Shown one piece after another: positions 45,795 to 56,336 of a stretch of DNA of 64,000 nucleotides. The translations under genes and the position numbers were made by a program. The stretch's first letter is position 1. The number at the start of each line of letters is the position of its first letter. Below the pieces are notes generated by a model, which was not told the origin of the DNA, made no database searches, and worked only from the letters and a program-made list of their open reading frames with translations. Source of the stretch: Nemophila menziesii (lineage: Eukaryota > Streptophyta > Magnoliopsida > Boraginales > Hydrophyllaceae); the NCBI GenBank assembly GCA_029959085.1, contig JARWIR010000008.1, positions 21,066,001 through 21,130,000 of the forward strand, written 5' to 3'.

Positions 45795-45912
45795 ATTTAA
45801 ATATAATTTCTGGGTACTTGATAAATTTTATTTTGTCAGGATTAGAATTTCCATTGAACCCAAGCAAAGGATCGTTATATTATATGTTACAAAAAGTAAT
45901 GATATATATCGA

Positions 45913-46677
45913 CGAATATCATATAAATCATCAATCAATTTAATTAACAATTTATTTCTACTTAAATCACACAACACCATAAATAAATGGTATATATTAT
46001 TACTCTCTGCCAAATAAAGATGCAAATTACTATAAAATAATATAATTTAGGAGGAAGCCTTAGGGTTTTATTGTATATTTTTTACTAAGAGTTTTTTCTT
46101 TAAAAGACATACAAATTCTTATTGTATTATGGATTACGGTCCTTTAACTCCCAACCCTCTAAATCCGTGCCTATAATTTAATTTTGATTATAAAACCGTT
46201 CACTCTTTTATAATTGATCGTAGTTTTTGACACTATGGATAAAGGCGATGCAATTTGGGGTGCTATCCAGCATTACTCATATGATTTAAGTTTCAATATT
46301 AACTAGGAAATGATTTATTTCTATAAACTTTTATTTTTCAATAATATCACACTTCATACGACGTACTCAATTCGTTCATGGAATTTAAGCTTTAATAATA
46401 ATAATAGATCAAATGGTTTGTGATTCACTCGAGTTCTGTTAGAAAAAAGATCAGTTGCGAAAGTTAAAGAAACAAGACTGGACATCTATTATTCGGTTTG
46501 ATATGATTTGAGCTCGACTCGACTCGACTCGAGAAGTTAAACAAACAAGTTTGCACATCTAGTATTCGACTCAACTCTTTTACAATCCAAATAGACAGGG
46601 ACAACTAGGGCATTCTGATTAGCCTACATTTATTTTATTCATCAATCCATTCAGATTTTTCATAAAAAAACAACAGG
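45913..46677. other. AT-rich intergenic DNA with a MITE end fragment
   Basis: Nothing coding is recognised. 46243-46283 (AAGGCGATGCAATTTGGGGT then GCTATCCAGCATTACTC) matches the right end of the MITE at 51740-51920. Short CGACT repeats lie at 46512-46530. Confidence 0.45.
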
Positions 46678-47112
46678 TCAATCAATTCGATTTAATAGTA
46701 GAAGGTTACGCCTAAATGCCCTAGTCAGCATATCCACCCGTTTATTTATAGAGTGTAGGATATGTTGTATTTTGAACAACGGAGAACATAACATATAGTA
46801 CTTGATTCTAAAATAAGTTGGAAGGATATTGCATCTAGCACTAAGCGGGATTTTTGAAACCTTGGACGCCCTAAAGGCAATCTTATTTAATAGCATAGCC
46901 TGACTCCATAATTCTTGTAAAATATTGATAGTTTTCAAAATTGTTGAAGTCTTTCCATCTGCCATTGCGGAACATCTTACATTCTTAACGACTAGCAACA
47001 ACCTACATGTCCTTTTTTCATTGCAAACACCTCGATACCCTTTTGTCCCATTCAAATGAGGTGTCACAAAGATCATACAAATCATAATAAACTTGAATGT
47101 AATCAAGGTCAA
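46678..47112 (-). pseudogene. Possible LINE RNase H remnant
   Basis: A 144-codon minus-strand frame. Its C-terminal part SINKRVDMLTRAFRR resembles the last RNase H helix of plant LINEs (NxxADxLA-type), and an earlier GTKGYRGVCNEKRTC resembles the first strand pair. The catalytic Asp blocks are not clear. It could be a chance frame. Confidence 0.35.
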
Positions 47113-49279
47113 CTAGTGGTTCTAATGTGGTTACTTTATTAATGTTATTAATGGACAACCATTGATCTGCAAAGAGCCTTTTCAGTAAAATATTTTTTTC
47201 TTGGTTAATAACTATTAAGTTCCACGTTCAAGACTAGTCAATAACTTTCATTCTCATTTTACAAATTTAAAAGAGGGTATTCAAAATAGACGTAGTAATG
47301 AGTTGATTGTTCCATCCCTATTTAACAAATGTGTTAAAAGATATTTTGTATTAATTCACCTCGCATAACATCATCCTTTTGGTCTATCTATATTGAGTAA
47401 TCGAGCTTGCCCAAATTTGAAAACATCTTTATTAGAATCGCATATTAAGTAATCGAGCTTGCCCATATTAAGTAATCGAGCTTTCCCAACTTTGTCAACT
47501 TATCACAAAGTTGACAGTTGTTATCCCTTACACACTTTCCAATTATATGTTTAGCGTTGGTGGGAATCACATTTCTATATCATCATCACACAAATATATG
47601 GGCTTCCATTACAACATTGGAATTCCACATAACATTCCAGAGATATTTTCCGTATTGTTCGCTATTCCGACGATTAACATCTTTATTAGGTATCCTAAAA
47701 CACCAATTGTGTCATAACTTTCTTTGGTAGAGTACTTCATATAGTTGTATAAGACCAGATAAACATATCATCTTGGTTACTCGGGAAAAGTGTGATGCAC
47801 AAAATAAAATATGGTGTAATTAGAACAAATAAGTTGTAAATTAGGGGTTCATTCCATCCATCCCATTAGCATTAGATAATTGAGATACCAATTTCAGTTT
47901 GTAATTTATGAGTTTTTGTTAGACTACCCACTTTACCAAAAAAACCATGGGTTCTTCCATATGTCAACTTAATTCCTTACCAAGTTGGTACAAACATTTT
48001 TGATATCTTCCCCATATGATACTTGACCATTCCTATGGCGTGTAAACCTCTAGAGAAGCATCCCAAAATGAGGTATTCCATATGTACATACCTTAATCCT
48101 CTAGATTCGCTAAGCCTAATTTACAAGAAAGGTGATGTTTATCTTATGGAAGTCCTTGAATTCAATTTCACCAATCTTTTTAGTGATTGAGATTTTTTCC
48201 AACGCAATCCAATATGTATGTTTACACTTATGTGATCCCGTCAAAATTTAGTTATTATGGATGATAAATATTTGCAAGCTATTTTTGAGAATATCAAAAC
48301 CGACAAAACATAGTTTAAAATTACTTATAACACAATTTTGACTAGAAATTCGTTAATACTTTATGAGAGAAGAACATCTTTCCAACCTTGACTTATATTA
48401 TAATACCTATCATGTATCCAGTTAAGTGTCATGACTTTGTATCGTTTTTGGCAGGGCCAATCTTGGTTATAAGCCAAGGAAGCCACCGCTTTGGGCCTTA
48501 ACATTTGGCCTTCTTAAGGTCCATTTTTGGGAATTGAACATTGATATGTATGTATGTCTATATTTGAGTTTAGTAATATAAACAAATTATAAGTTAGCTT
48601 ATTGGTAAATTAGTATGTTTTTTTACAAGATGTACGAAGTTCTAATCCCTTATCAAATGTTAAATTGTTAAGTAAAAAAATTACAAAAGTTTCCATCATT
48701 TGAGTTTTGGGGAGCCATCTTAAAATTCTGATTTGGGCCTCAAATATACCAGGACCGCTCCTGGTTTGTGGCTCATCGGAATGCCCAAGTATTTTCTAGT
48801 GAATTGACCTACTTATCTTGTAATGTGATTTGAATTGAGTTAATCAAGTTAGCTAGTGTACCATTTTGTGAAATGATCAAGTGATATAGACCTATAAGGG
48901 GTAATTAGGACTAAATGGATAGTAATGTAACTTAAACATACTTACTTAAGGAACAAATACCAATACTACTTAGATAAAGTAATCACTTATATCAATTTGG
49001 AAAGATATAAGTATAAGTAAATAAGGTTTAGGAAATAAGTATATCAAACACATCAAGTATGTACACTGAAAATATTTAGAGTTTAGAGATAATTTGTATA
49101 ATGTTTAGCCTCAACCTTACTTCAAAACCTAAGGTTATTCCAATCTTAGAATTACAATGTTTTCCACTAATTTTTTCTCTAACACCTTGTACGCGACAGG
49201 TGGCAATCGTAATCTCTTTTCCATTTTTAACAAGTAGGCAAGCACCTTTATAACCCATTCGAGCTCTCTCAAAGGTCGT
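47113..49279. other. Intergenic DNA with small repeats
   Basis: Contains three copies of AGTAATCGAGCTTGCCCA or a one-base variant (47396-47413, 47448-47465, 47471-47488). 48450-48768 may be a terminal-inverted-repeat element (GCAGGGCCAATCTTGG against reversed CCAGGAGCGGTCCTGG), low confidence. No gene is supported. Confidence 0.4.
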
Positions 49280-49605
49280 TGATGTCTCCATTTATGTGAT
49301 AGAATAATCTAGTCACAAGACATCATTTTAGAGGTATTTAGTACTTAGTTTTGAGATATTTCCCCATTTATTCATGATTTACACTTTCTTGTCTAATTTT
49401 AGGTGTTTTGCTATTTTTAGAGATTTTACACGTAATTTGTGTGTTATTTGTGTAGCACTTAGGTATTGGAAGCTATTTCACCGTGGAATAATGATAAGAA
49501 ATGAAGAAAAGAAAATAAAACCCCTTAGTCATGATTGAAAAGGAAAGTTTGGATACGTTTAGAAGTTAAAGAATTTGCCATGCTGGGAAGACGTCCACTA
49601 CACCA
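49280..49605 (+). mobile_element. Athila-like LTR fragment (5' part)
   Basis: Begins TGATGTCTCCATTTATGTGA, matching TGATGTCTCCTCATTTGTGA of the LTR at 53459. It continues ACATCATTTTAGAGGTATTT and shares TTACACTTTCTTGTCTAATT with the LTR at 7128-8578. It is cut off where copia sequence begins. Confidence 0.65.
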
Positions 49606-49609
49606 AAGG

Positions 49610-50910
49610 TACATTTGACTCTATTCGTTCAGATCTTTGGCGGCCCTTTTAGGAACCCTTTTAGGACCCATAAAGGAGTTTGGTTCGGGAAAAACATTCA
49701 CAATACTAAAGGTACACTTGATTGTCTTCATTCAAATGTTTGGGGGACCTTTAGAGTGTCTTACATGGGAGGTTCTTATTACATGTTGACTATAATTGAT
49801 GACTTCTCTAGAAAAGATTGGGTGTTCTTATTGAAATAGAAGAATGATGCATTGTAAACCTTTAAAGAATGGAAGGTCTTGATCGAGAAACAAACAGGAA
49901 AGAAAATAAAACACCTTTATACTAATAGTGGTTTAGAGTTTTACTCTAATGGATTTAATGCTCTCTGTAAGTCCAAAGGTATTGTAAGACACTCAACCAT
50001 TCTAGGTACAACTCATAAAAATGGCGCTGCAGAGCGTATGAATAACATGATTATGGAAAGTACATTCAATGCTTTCTAACTTTATCAAATATGTATTTGG
50101 CCGAAGCAGCTTTTATCACTACTTATCTAATCAATATTTCTCCATCAACTACCATTGCCGAAAAAACTCCACAAGTGGTATGGTCTGAAACTACTACAAA
50201 ATATTCTAATCTTAAAGTTTTTGGTGTCCAACATATGCACATATTGATATTTGTAAATTGGTATCTAGATCAAGAAAGTTTAATTTTCTCAGTTATAATC
50301 TGGTGTTAAAGGTTATAAATTATAGTGTCCACTGTCCAAAAACTAGAAAAATAGTAATTAGCAAAAGTATTATTTTTTATGGAAGTGCTATGCTTCCTAA
50401 TTTACCCACTAATGATAATTGTGATAAAGATTAGAAGAAACTAAGCACATAGGTTAATTTTCCAACAAAATCACAATGTATACCAGAAACTACATGTCCA
50501 AATGATCCATATATACATGATGGTGGAAATATCTCTTCACCACAACCACCATAATACCCTATTGCAGTAAATAGACCAAGAAGAAATATTAATCCTCGAC
50601 AGAGATTTGTCGCAGCTGATATGGTTGCTTATGCTCTAATCAGCATTCATGATAATCTGACTGATATGATGGCTAAGCCGGTTCTAATTTCTAAGTTTGA
50701 GCTTTGCTCGGACTTAGTTGGTATTTACCATTTGAATAAAGCCTTTCGGGGTTTTTGGAAGATGAGAGTTCTGAAGATCGGTGATTCATTTTCTTGACTC
50801 CTTAACAGATTTTTTGTCAAGATGTTTTCAAGGTGGAGATATTTTTTCAAGGTGAAGATATCGCCATGTTTTATTGGCCCAGCTTACAGAATGTTAGTCA
50901 AGGTGGAGAT
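49610..50910 (+). pseudogene. Copia polyprotein remnant: integrase core and C-terminal end
   Basis: Integrase blocks: CLHSNVWGTFR and GGSYYMLTIIDDFSRKDWVF (49715-49839), HLYTNSGLEF (49910-49940) and NGAAERMNN (50020-50050). The first two catalytic Asp positions read Asn (SNVW for SDVW, TNSG for SDNG), while the Glu survives. A piece like VNRPRRNINPRQRF (50565-50610) is followed by HDNLTDMMAKPV (50645-50685), the copia C-terminal end. Reverse transcriptase is missing between them, an internal deletion. An imperfect duplication of the integrase start lies at 49600-49660. Stops occur throughout. Confidence 0.85.
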
Positions 50911-51170
50911 TGTTAGAGATATGGCCCAATTCTTATTTTTAAGGCCTGGCCCATTAGATAAATAACCCTTACTTTCCTGGCTTTCCTATAATACACATGT
51001 AGTATGTATTATTAATGACACCCTTTAGAATATTATTCTCCATGTAATCTCTCTTTTATTGTAGTGAAACTCTCTCCTCTTCTCGTGGTTTTTCCCCGTA
51101 TTTGGTTTCCACGTAAATCTTGTATCCGTTACTTACTTGTGTGCTTTATTCATTTTATCATGTTATATCA
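50911..51170 (+). mobile_element. Copia 3' LTR
   Basis: Preceded by a polypurine tract AAGGTGGAGAT (50900-50910). Starts TGTTAGAGATATGGCC and ends CATGTTATATCA (TG...CA, 260 bp). It belongs to the remnant at 49610-50910. The 5' LTR is not seen. Confidence 0.75.
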
Positions 51171-51739
51171 GTTGGTATGCGTGAGACAATTACCCGAGGT
51201 CCCGTGAACAAGGTTGGTGCTTTGGTTACGGATTTGGAAAGTGCGGGAAAATACTAAATGGATTACAATGGGGAGATAATTAAGGATTTTAGGATTGCTT
51301 TGATGCATACTAGTGACACATTGATATGAATTAAGCTTGAATTTTTTTCTAACTAAGGATGAAAAAACTATGCAATTACTCTCGAATGGTGTCTTGACAG
51401 TGGAGGAAGCGTCTGGTCTATCGCTTATTAGATACGTAGTTTGTAAAAGATCCATTATTAGGGATGTGGAACGAATCGTTAAAGAGCGAGGAGTCAAATA
51501 TGAGATGAGAAGATACCCTAGTGGTTGGTTTATCATGAGTTCAGTAGCGATGAGAATCATAATATAGTTTTATCTAAAAGGACTTATTATTCGCTTTGGA
51601 GGTTGTTACTACTTGCTGAGGTATATTTTTTTTTTTTTTGATTTGCTAATTATGAGATCATAAAAGTCCAAACTCGGATCATCATTCGCTATTGCGAGGA
51701 TTGCTTCACCTGTGGGTAATCTTTTGAACACATACGGAA
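51171..51739. other. Unassigned DNA downstream of the copia LTR
   Basis: Overlapping frames (51337-51567 plus; 51168-51560 and 51609-51800 minus) are not recognised. The minus frame at 51609-51800 reads FKRLPTGEAILAIANDD, vaguely like a LINE ORF2 tail, but it crosses into the MITE. Confidence 0.35.
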
Positions 51740-51920
51740 GAGTAATGCTAGATATCACCCCAAATTGCATCGCCTTTATATCGCCCCTTATGTGGACCAA
51801 TCATAAAAAAGAGAGAAAATGATAAATCAGGAAAGAAAAATCACATGATTGGTGCATTTAAAATCCACCTAGGAGGCGATATAAAGGCGATGCAACTTGG
51901 GGTGATATCCAACATTACTC
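51740..51920. mobile_element. 181-bp MITE with long inverted repeats (Mutator-like)
   Basis: Left end GAGTAATGCTAGATATCACC continues through CCAAATTGCATCGCC to TATATCGCC. The right end is its inverted copy with only about four mismatches over roughly 45 bp. Flanking 9-mers CATACGGAA (51731-51739) and TAGACGGAA (51921-51929) agree at 7 of 9 positions, fitting a 9-bp Mutator-type target duplication. A solitary right end lies at 46243-46283. Confidence 0.8.
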
Positions 51921-52213
51921 TAGACGGAATCACCAAGGTTAATAAAAAAAATAATATTTTGCTCGGCTGCTAATGGAGATTGATATATACAGGAGGATCA
52001 TAAACATAGTGTGTTGTTCAAATTACCAAGTGGACGAGAATTTACACTTAAGATCGAGTATGAAAGATTTTCTTTATATTCTGAATGATGTAAGGTGATT
52101 GGACACTTGACGAAGATATTCTTTTACGTTGTTCGTAACGTGGGCGGTCTGGGCCACCTTGTGCGCACCTCAGCTAATCCCATGAAAAATATGCACGTAT
52201 TCCCATGCATATC
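51921..52213. other. Flank of the SIRE-like element
   Basis: No feature recognised between the MITE and the proposed LTR start. Confidence 0.35.
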
Positions 52214-53453
52214 TGTTGGCATATAGCCTCCCTTATTAGGTTGTTTTAATGTGACAAATCCTCTTGTGTTTAGTATGCTAATTTCTATGATTATTTACAC
52301 TCTCTCTTGCACTCTATTTCATCAAAAAGCTCTCTCTTTGTCATGTTGTTCAAACTTGATTGATTTATCTTAAGAATCTTTTTCTCATACAAATGCTATT
52401 AACCGTATCTTTGTGTTTATTGAGAATTAGCCTTAGTGTTCAACTTCAAAGATTCTTAGAATAATGTTTACAACAACTTTCGTGAAGAAGAATTATTGAT
52501 CCAAGTCATTATCCTTCAAAGATTACTTGGCGCGGTACACCGCTGCGGTATACCGGACCAAGCTTGCGGACCAGGGCGCGGTATAGAGACTAGCCCGTCA
52601 GTATGCCAGAAAATCAACCACTGAAGCGCGGTACACCGCTGCGGTACACCGCAAGTAAGGGTTTTCTGCACTAAAGACAAGTCATAAGAAATATATCCGT
52701 TGGGAGATTAATAGATCCGTTGGACTCAAGCCTTATGACCGTTGGAAGCCATTTTCTACTATAAATTGAAGCTCTTTGAAGGCTACAACTACACCAACTA
52801 ATTACAAACATTAAGGGGCTTAATTGCTATCATTCAAGAAGGTGTCAAGAGCTATACATAGTCAAATTCAATCTTAGTGAGCTTATAAATCCTTTCAAGG
52901 AGTTAATCAATTAAGCCACAAGGTTCTATCCACTCAAGAAGGAGTATACAAGCTTATAGTCATATCCACTCTATTAGGAGTTTAGTTACAAGCTTTAATT
53001 AGCAAACCTTTAAACACTTTGTTATTATCCTCTTAGTCTAGGTCTTGTAATAGATAGATTAAGAGCGAATTCAAGTATAGGGAGTATACTTGGTGTCCTT
53101 GTGTTGTGATTACGCAAGTGGTGTGTCCTTCGTGTTATCGAAGAGTTTGTAAAGGTTATTGTGTTCTCGACCCGGTTAAGAGAGACACGGGAGCTTAGTG
53201 AAAAGCTTGAAATCCTAAGGAGGCTTCCTTAGGTAGTGGATGTAGGGAAACCGAACCACTATAAATCGTGTGTATCTTTCTATCCCTACTCTATTTACTT
53301 TCCGCACTCTATATGTTTGATTATATGCTTGCATGAATTCTATGTTATTGTTTATCTAGGATATCTAACATATAGTTTTCTAGAGTAGTTTAAGATATTG
53401 GATTAGCTTTTTACTAGTTATACTTTTATATCAAACCTTACTCTTTCCATTGC
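52214..53453 (+). mobile_element. SIRE-like copia 5' LTR, left part (split by Athila insertion)
   Basis: The proposed start is TGTTGGCATATAGCC at 52214, uncertain. The segment contains a TATA box TATAAATTG near 52760 and two clusters of the GCGGTACACCGC motif (52532-52556, 52628-52652). Sequence is interrupted at the ATGAT site 53454-53458 and resumes at 61036. Together the halves are about 1.37 kb, in the range of SIRE/Maximus copia LTRs. Confidence 0.65.
52532..52652. repeat. GC-rich near-palindromes in the SIRE-like LTR
   Basis: GCGGTACACCGC at 52532-52543, 52628-52639 and 52641-52652, with GCGGTATACCGG at 52545-52556. Others of the type occur at 56665-56881 and 62655-62687. The last LTR copy is followed by AAGTAAGGGTTTT. 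Confidence 0.85.
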
Positions 53454-53458
53454 ATGAT

Positions 53459-55023
53459 TGATGTCTCCTCATTTGTGATAGTAAAATACACTCTTGAGAC
53501 ATCATTTTAGGCTTATTTATTAGTCTATAGGTTGATTTTAGCTTAGTTTAGTGCACTTTCCTATTTTGGGTCTTGATTTGTAGAATTATTATTTTTAGAG
53601 CATATTGGGTTTAATTGTTTATTTAGTGTGAAGCTTTAAAGATAATTATGGAGATTAATTATAGTCCAAGTCAAATATTACAACTTATGGAAAAAGATAT
53701 GCATGGAAATTGGAGATAGAAGGAAACTGAGTTCAATTAGGAAAAGGAAAAACTGCCTAAATCTGGGATTCTGCAGAACACGTCTAAAGATTGGTGTTTT
53801 TACCTAAGAAATAGGCCGAATTTGGTAATTTCCTTCTAAAGGTCCTAGATAATTCTGTTGCGATTCTTTTGGTATCTTGTGGAGCAAAATCCGACCAATA
53901 ACAAAGAAGTTATGACCAAAACAACGCAGCAGTGTTTATCTTACGAATTTGGGTTGGGCCAGGAGCCCATTACTTGAAGTTATCTCCAAGAAACGAATTA
54001 GGTCAACCTTTAACCTATAAATACAGCCTCTTAACACTCTTAAATCATCCTTGGCCAGACCCTAAGGCCAAGAGGAAGCTGCAACACAAGAGAAGAAGTC
54101 TGGAGGGAGCTGTGCAACAACTATGTCTCCTTCAACCTCTTATTTTGTAATTCTTTCTTCTTCTTTTCTTTGTATGAACTAATTCTCTTAGCTTAGGTTT
54201 TGCATATGTATAATCTATGAATTCTAATTCTTCTATCTAAGTTCTTTGGGAATTATATGTTTTAATCTGATATTAGCTACTTACCTTTATATTTGATTAT
54301 GTGTTTTGATTTAATGACTGTTTTCCTTGCTAGTGCACGAGTATAGGATTACCTTAATAGTAGTTAGATGGTCACCTTGTAAGGGTGTTTAACTATTGAA
54401 CCACCACATAACGTCTAGTGTCGATAGCAGTTCTGACAAAACATACTTCTAACTAGATAGTCATTAAGGTTTGTTTTAACCACCATATCACCAAGATTGC
54501 AGTATTTGCTTAGGGCCTTAGTGGCGTTTGATAACCCTATTTGAAATCACTTCTTGGTTGTGCCGTTGCCCCCTTAGTCGCTCTCAAGGTCTAAGGTAGT
54601 GGAATTTAGAATCCTGACTAAGTATACCAAGAGCTAATATTCTCCCTTATAAATTAGATCTAATAGATAGAATTAGAAGGATTAGTGCATACTAGTAAAA
54701 CCTAAGTTATATCGTTCATACTATCTTCTTTTCTTTTCTGTTATTTATTTTCTGTCTTTAGTTTATTAGTTTAGTTTATTTATTAGAAAACCAAATAAAT
54801 ATATATCTTTCTCTTCTTTCTACTTGCGTATTATTATCTATCTTTAATATCTGCACTTGATAATTTGCATAAGTTCTCTCTAACTTTCGTTAGTCCCTGA
54901 GGAACGAATCTTCTTATCATTAAAACTTGCGTACGTCCTGTAATACTTGCAGTACAGTGTTAGTTTAGGGTGTGTATTTGCACTTATTTATATCATTATT
55001 TTATCACACCTTAGGCCACACCA
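53459..55023 (+). repeat. Athila-like 5' LTR
   Basis: Starts TGATGTCTCCTCATTTG and ends TTAGGCCACACCA. A TATA box TATAAATA lies at 54016-54023. The 72-codon frame at 53932-54150 recurs identically in the 3' LTR and is not a gene. Confidence 0.95.
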
Positions 55024-55029
55024 AGTTTT

Positions 55030-55047
55030 TGGCGCCGCTGCCGGGGA
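55030..55047 (+). promoter_or_regulatory. Primer-binding site (tRNA-Asp type)
   Basis: TGGCGCCGCTGCCGGGGA begins 6 nt after the 5' LTR. It matches the Athila-type tRNA-Asp primer site except for one C in place of T. Confidence 0.85.
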
Positions 55048-55208
55048 CTACATCGTTAGTCCTTGTGCAATTATCTTGTGCTTTTATTTTAGTTAGTTCT
55101 ATTTTACGCTTTTCTTTTTAGTTTTTGTTTTACAGATTTTTTTTAGGCGAGAGCAGATTATTTAGGAGATAAAGGTTTCGTATTATTAGATCCTGAAGAA
55201 GCTAATAC

Positions 55209-56336
55209 ATGATGGAATCTCTAAGGCTCAAGGAGTTGAGCCGACAACTTGAGGAATTACGAGAACAATCGCGAGAACTGGCTCGGAGGAATCTAGTACA
55301 TACATCACCTTCATGTCCTAGTTGTGGAGCAAGAGATCACTCGTGGGGACGTTGCATGAACAATCCAGCCTCAATTTCCTTCATGCCTTATCAAAGAGAC
55401 CATTATCATGATGGTTATTATCAATCTCAAGGAAATTACGCTGACTATCAACCCCCACAGAGTTACAATTGGGTCGGAGATCAACAGCCGTATCATCATC
55501 ATGATGATTATTATCAACCACGACCACAATCCTACTATCCTCCACAACCTATCTATCAAGAAGCGCCGATTTATAATGAAGCTTATCAAGAACCACTTCC
55601 TTATTCAATGCAGCAAAAACAACCTTCGAGTTTGAGTTCAAGTTTGGCTCGACTGATGCAAACACTTGATAATATAGAGAGTCGCCAGCAAGAATCCCAA
55701 GACTCGCAGAATGCGCTTATGGAGAAGTTGCAGAGAATGTCACAAAGGATGAATGAAACTCTAATCCCTGCAGAAAGGCAACTCCGAAGTGATACTACTG
55801 CTCCAGAAAACAAAGTTTGTCATGCAGTTGAATTAGGAAGTGGAAAACAACTATCTCCACCAAGACCAGAACCAGAATCAGTCCCTATTCCAGATCAGAG
55901 GGGGGAGGAAGCAACAGAAGATAAGGTCGAAGAGGTAGTTGAACAAAAAAGTGTCCAAGAGAAGACACCAGAAAAGAAAGAGAGCCCAGTGGTAACCAAC
56001 ACATGTCCTCCTCCACCATTCCCTTCACGTGTCAGAAAGGACAATTACCTAGAATTCAAGAACTTCGTTGACACGGTGAACAAGTTTAAAATCAGCAGCC
56101 CGTTTGTAGAAGCTCTCACAAGAATGTCAAAATACGGTCAATTCATGAAGGACATTCTTTCTAACAAACGAAGATTCGAGATGAATGGATCACCAGAGGA
56201 GTGTAATGCTACACTTGGAATCGAGTTACCACCTATTCCCACGAAATCTTGGATGGCACCATCCATGATTATAAAGAATCGAGCTGAAAAGTTCGTGGGA
56301 ATTAAAGGCAAAGGGTGGAAATTTCGTCATCCTTAA
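55209..56336 (+). CDS. Truncated Athila-type gag protein
   Basis: A 375-residue protein beginning at an MM start. It opens with a short Glu/Arg-rich helix, then a zinc knuckle CPSCGARDHSWGRC (residues 36-49, CX2CX4HX4C). A Tyr/Gln/Pro/His-rich stretch (about 60-140), a predicted coiled-coil region (LARLMQTLDNIESRQQESQ) and an acidic linker (EEATEDKVEEVVEQK) follow. A PPPPFPSRV block with MSKYGQFMKDILSNKRRFE comes next, typical of the gag-protease junction of Athila elements. The usual N-terminal capsid part is missing and no protease follows the conserved block, so the frame ends early in GWKFRHP. It may bind the element RNA but cannot form a full capsid alone. Confidence 0.85.
   Translation: MMESLRLKELSRQLEELREQSRELARRNLVHTSPSCPSCGARDHSWGRCMNNPASISFMPYQRDHYHDGYYQSQGNYADYQPPQSYNWVGDQQPYHHHDDYYQPRPQSYYPPQPIYQEAPIYNEAYQEPLPYSMQQKQPSSLSSSLARLMQTLDNIESRQQESQDSQNALMEKLQRMSQRMNETLIPAERQLRSDTTAPENKVCHAVELGSGKQLSPPRPEPESVPIPDQRGEEATEDKVEEVVEQKSVQEKTPEKKESPVVTNTCPPPPFPSRVRKDNYLEFKNFVDTVNKFKISSPFVEALTRMSKYGQFMKDILSNKRRFEMNGSPEECNATLGIELPPIPTKSWMAPSMIIKNRAEKFVGIKGKGWKFRHP

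Larger units (their letters stand above)
43569..45912. repeat. Segmental duplication copy 2 (contains SDR gene 2)
   Basis: Aligns with 31628-31907 plus 39470-41850. The left edge is a SINE poly-A tail (ATCACCTATGTACTAAAA then an A-run ending about 43600). It carries the empty LINE site (43847-43862) and empty MITE site (near 45550), and a private SINE at 45708-45794. Confidence 0.88.

Noticed and set aside
46512..46530. Short CGACT repeat
   Set aside because: Only about three units, too short to be meaningful.
46678..47112. A host gene of 144 codons
   Set aside because: More like a decayed LINE RNase H; kept only as a low-confidence pseudogene.
47396..47488. CRISPR-like repeats (three AGTAATCGAGCTTGCCCA copies)
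   Set aside because: Only three copies with unequal spacing in plant nuclear DNA, with no cas genes. Best read as a small tandem duplication.
53932..54150. 72-codon frame, repeated identically at 59939-60157
   Set aside because: Lies wholly inside the LTRs. The duplicate is explained by the paired LTRs.
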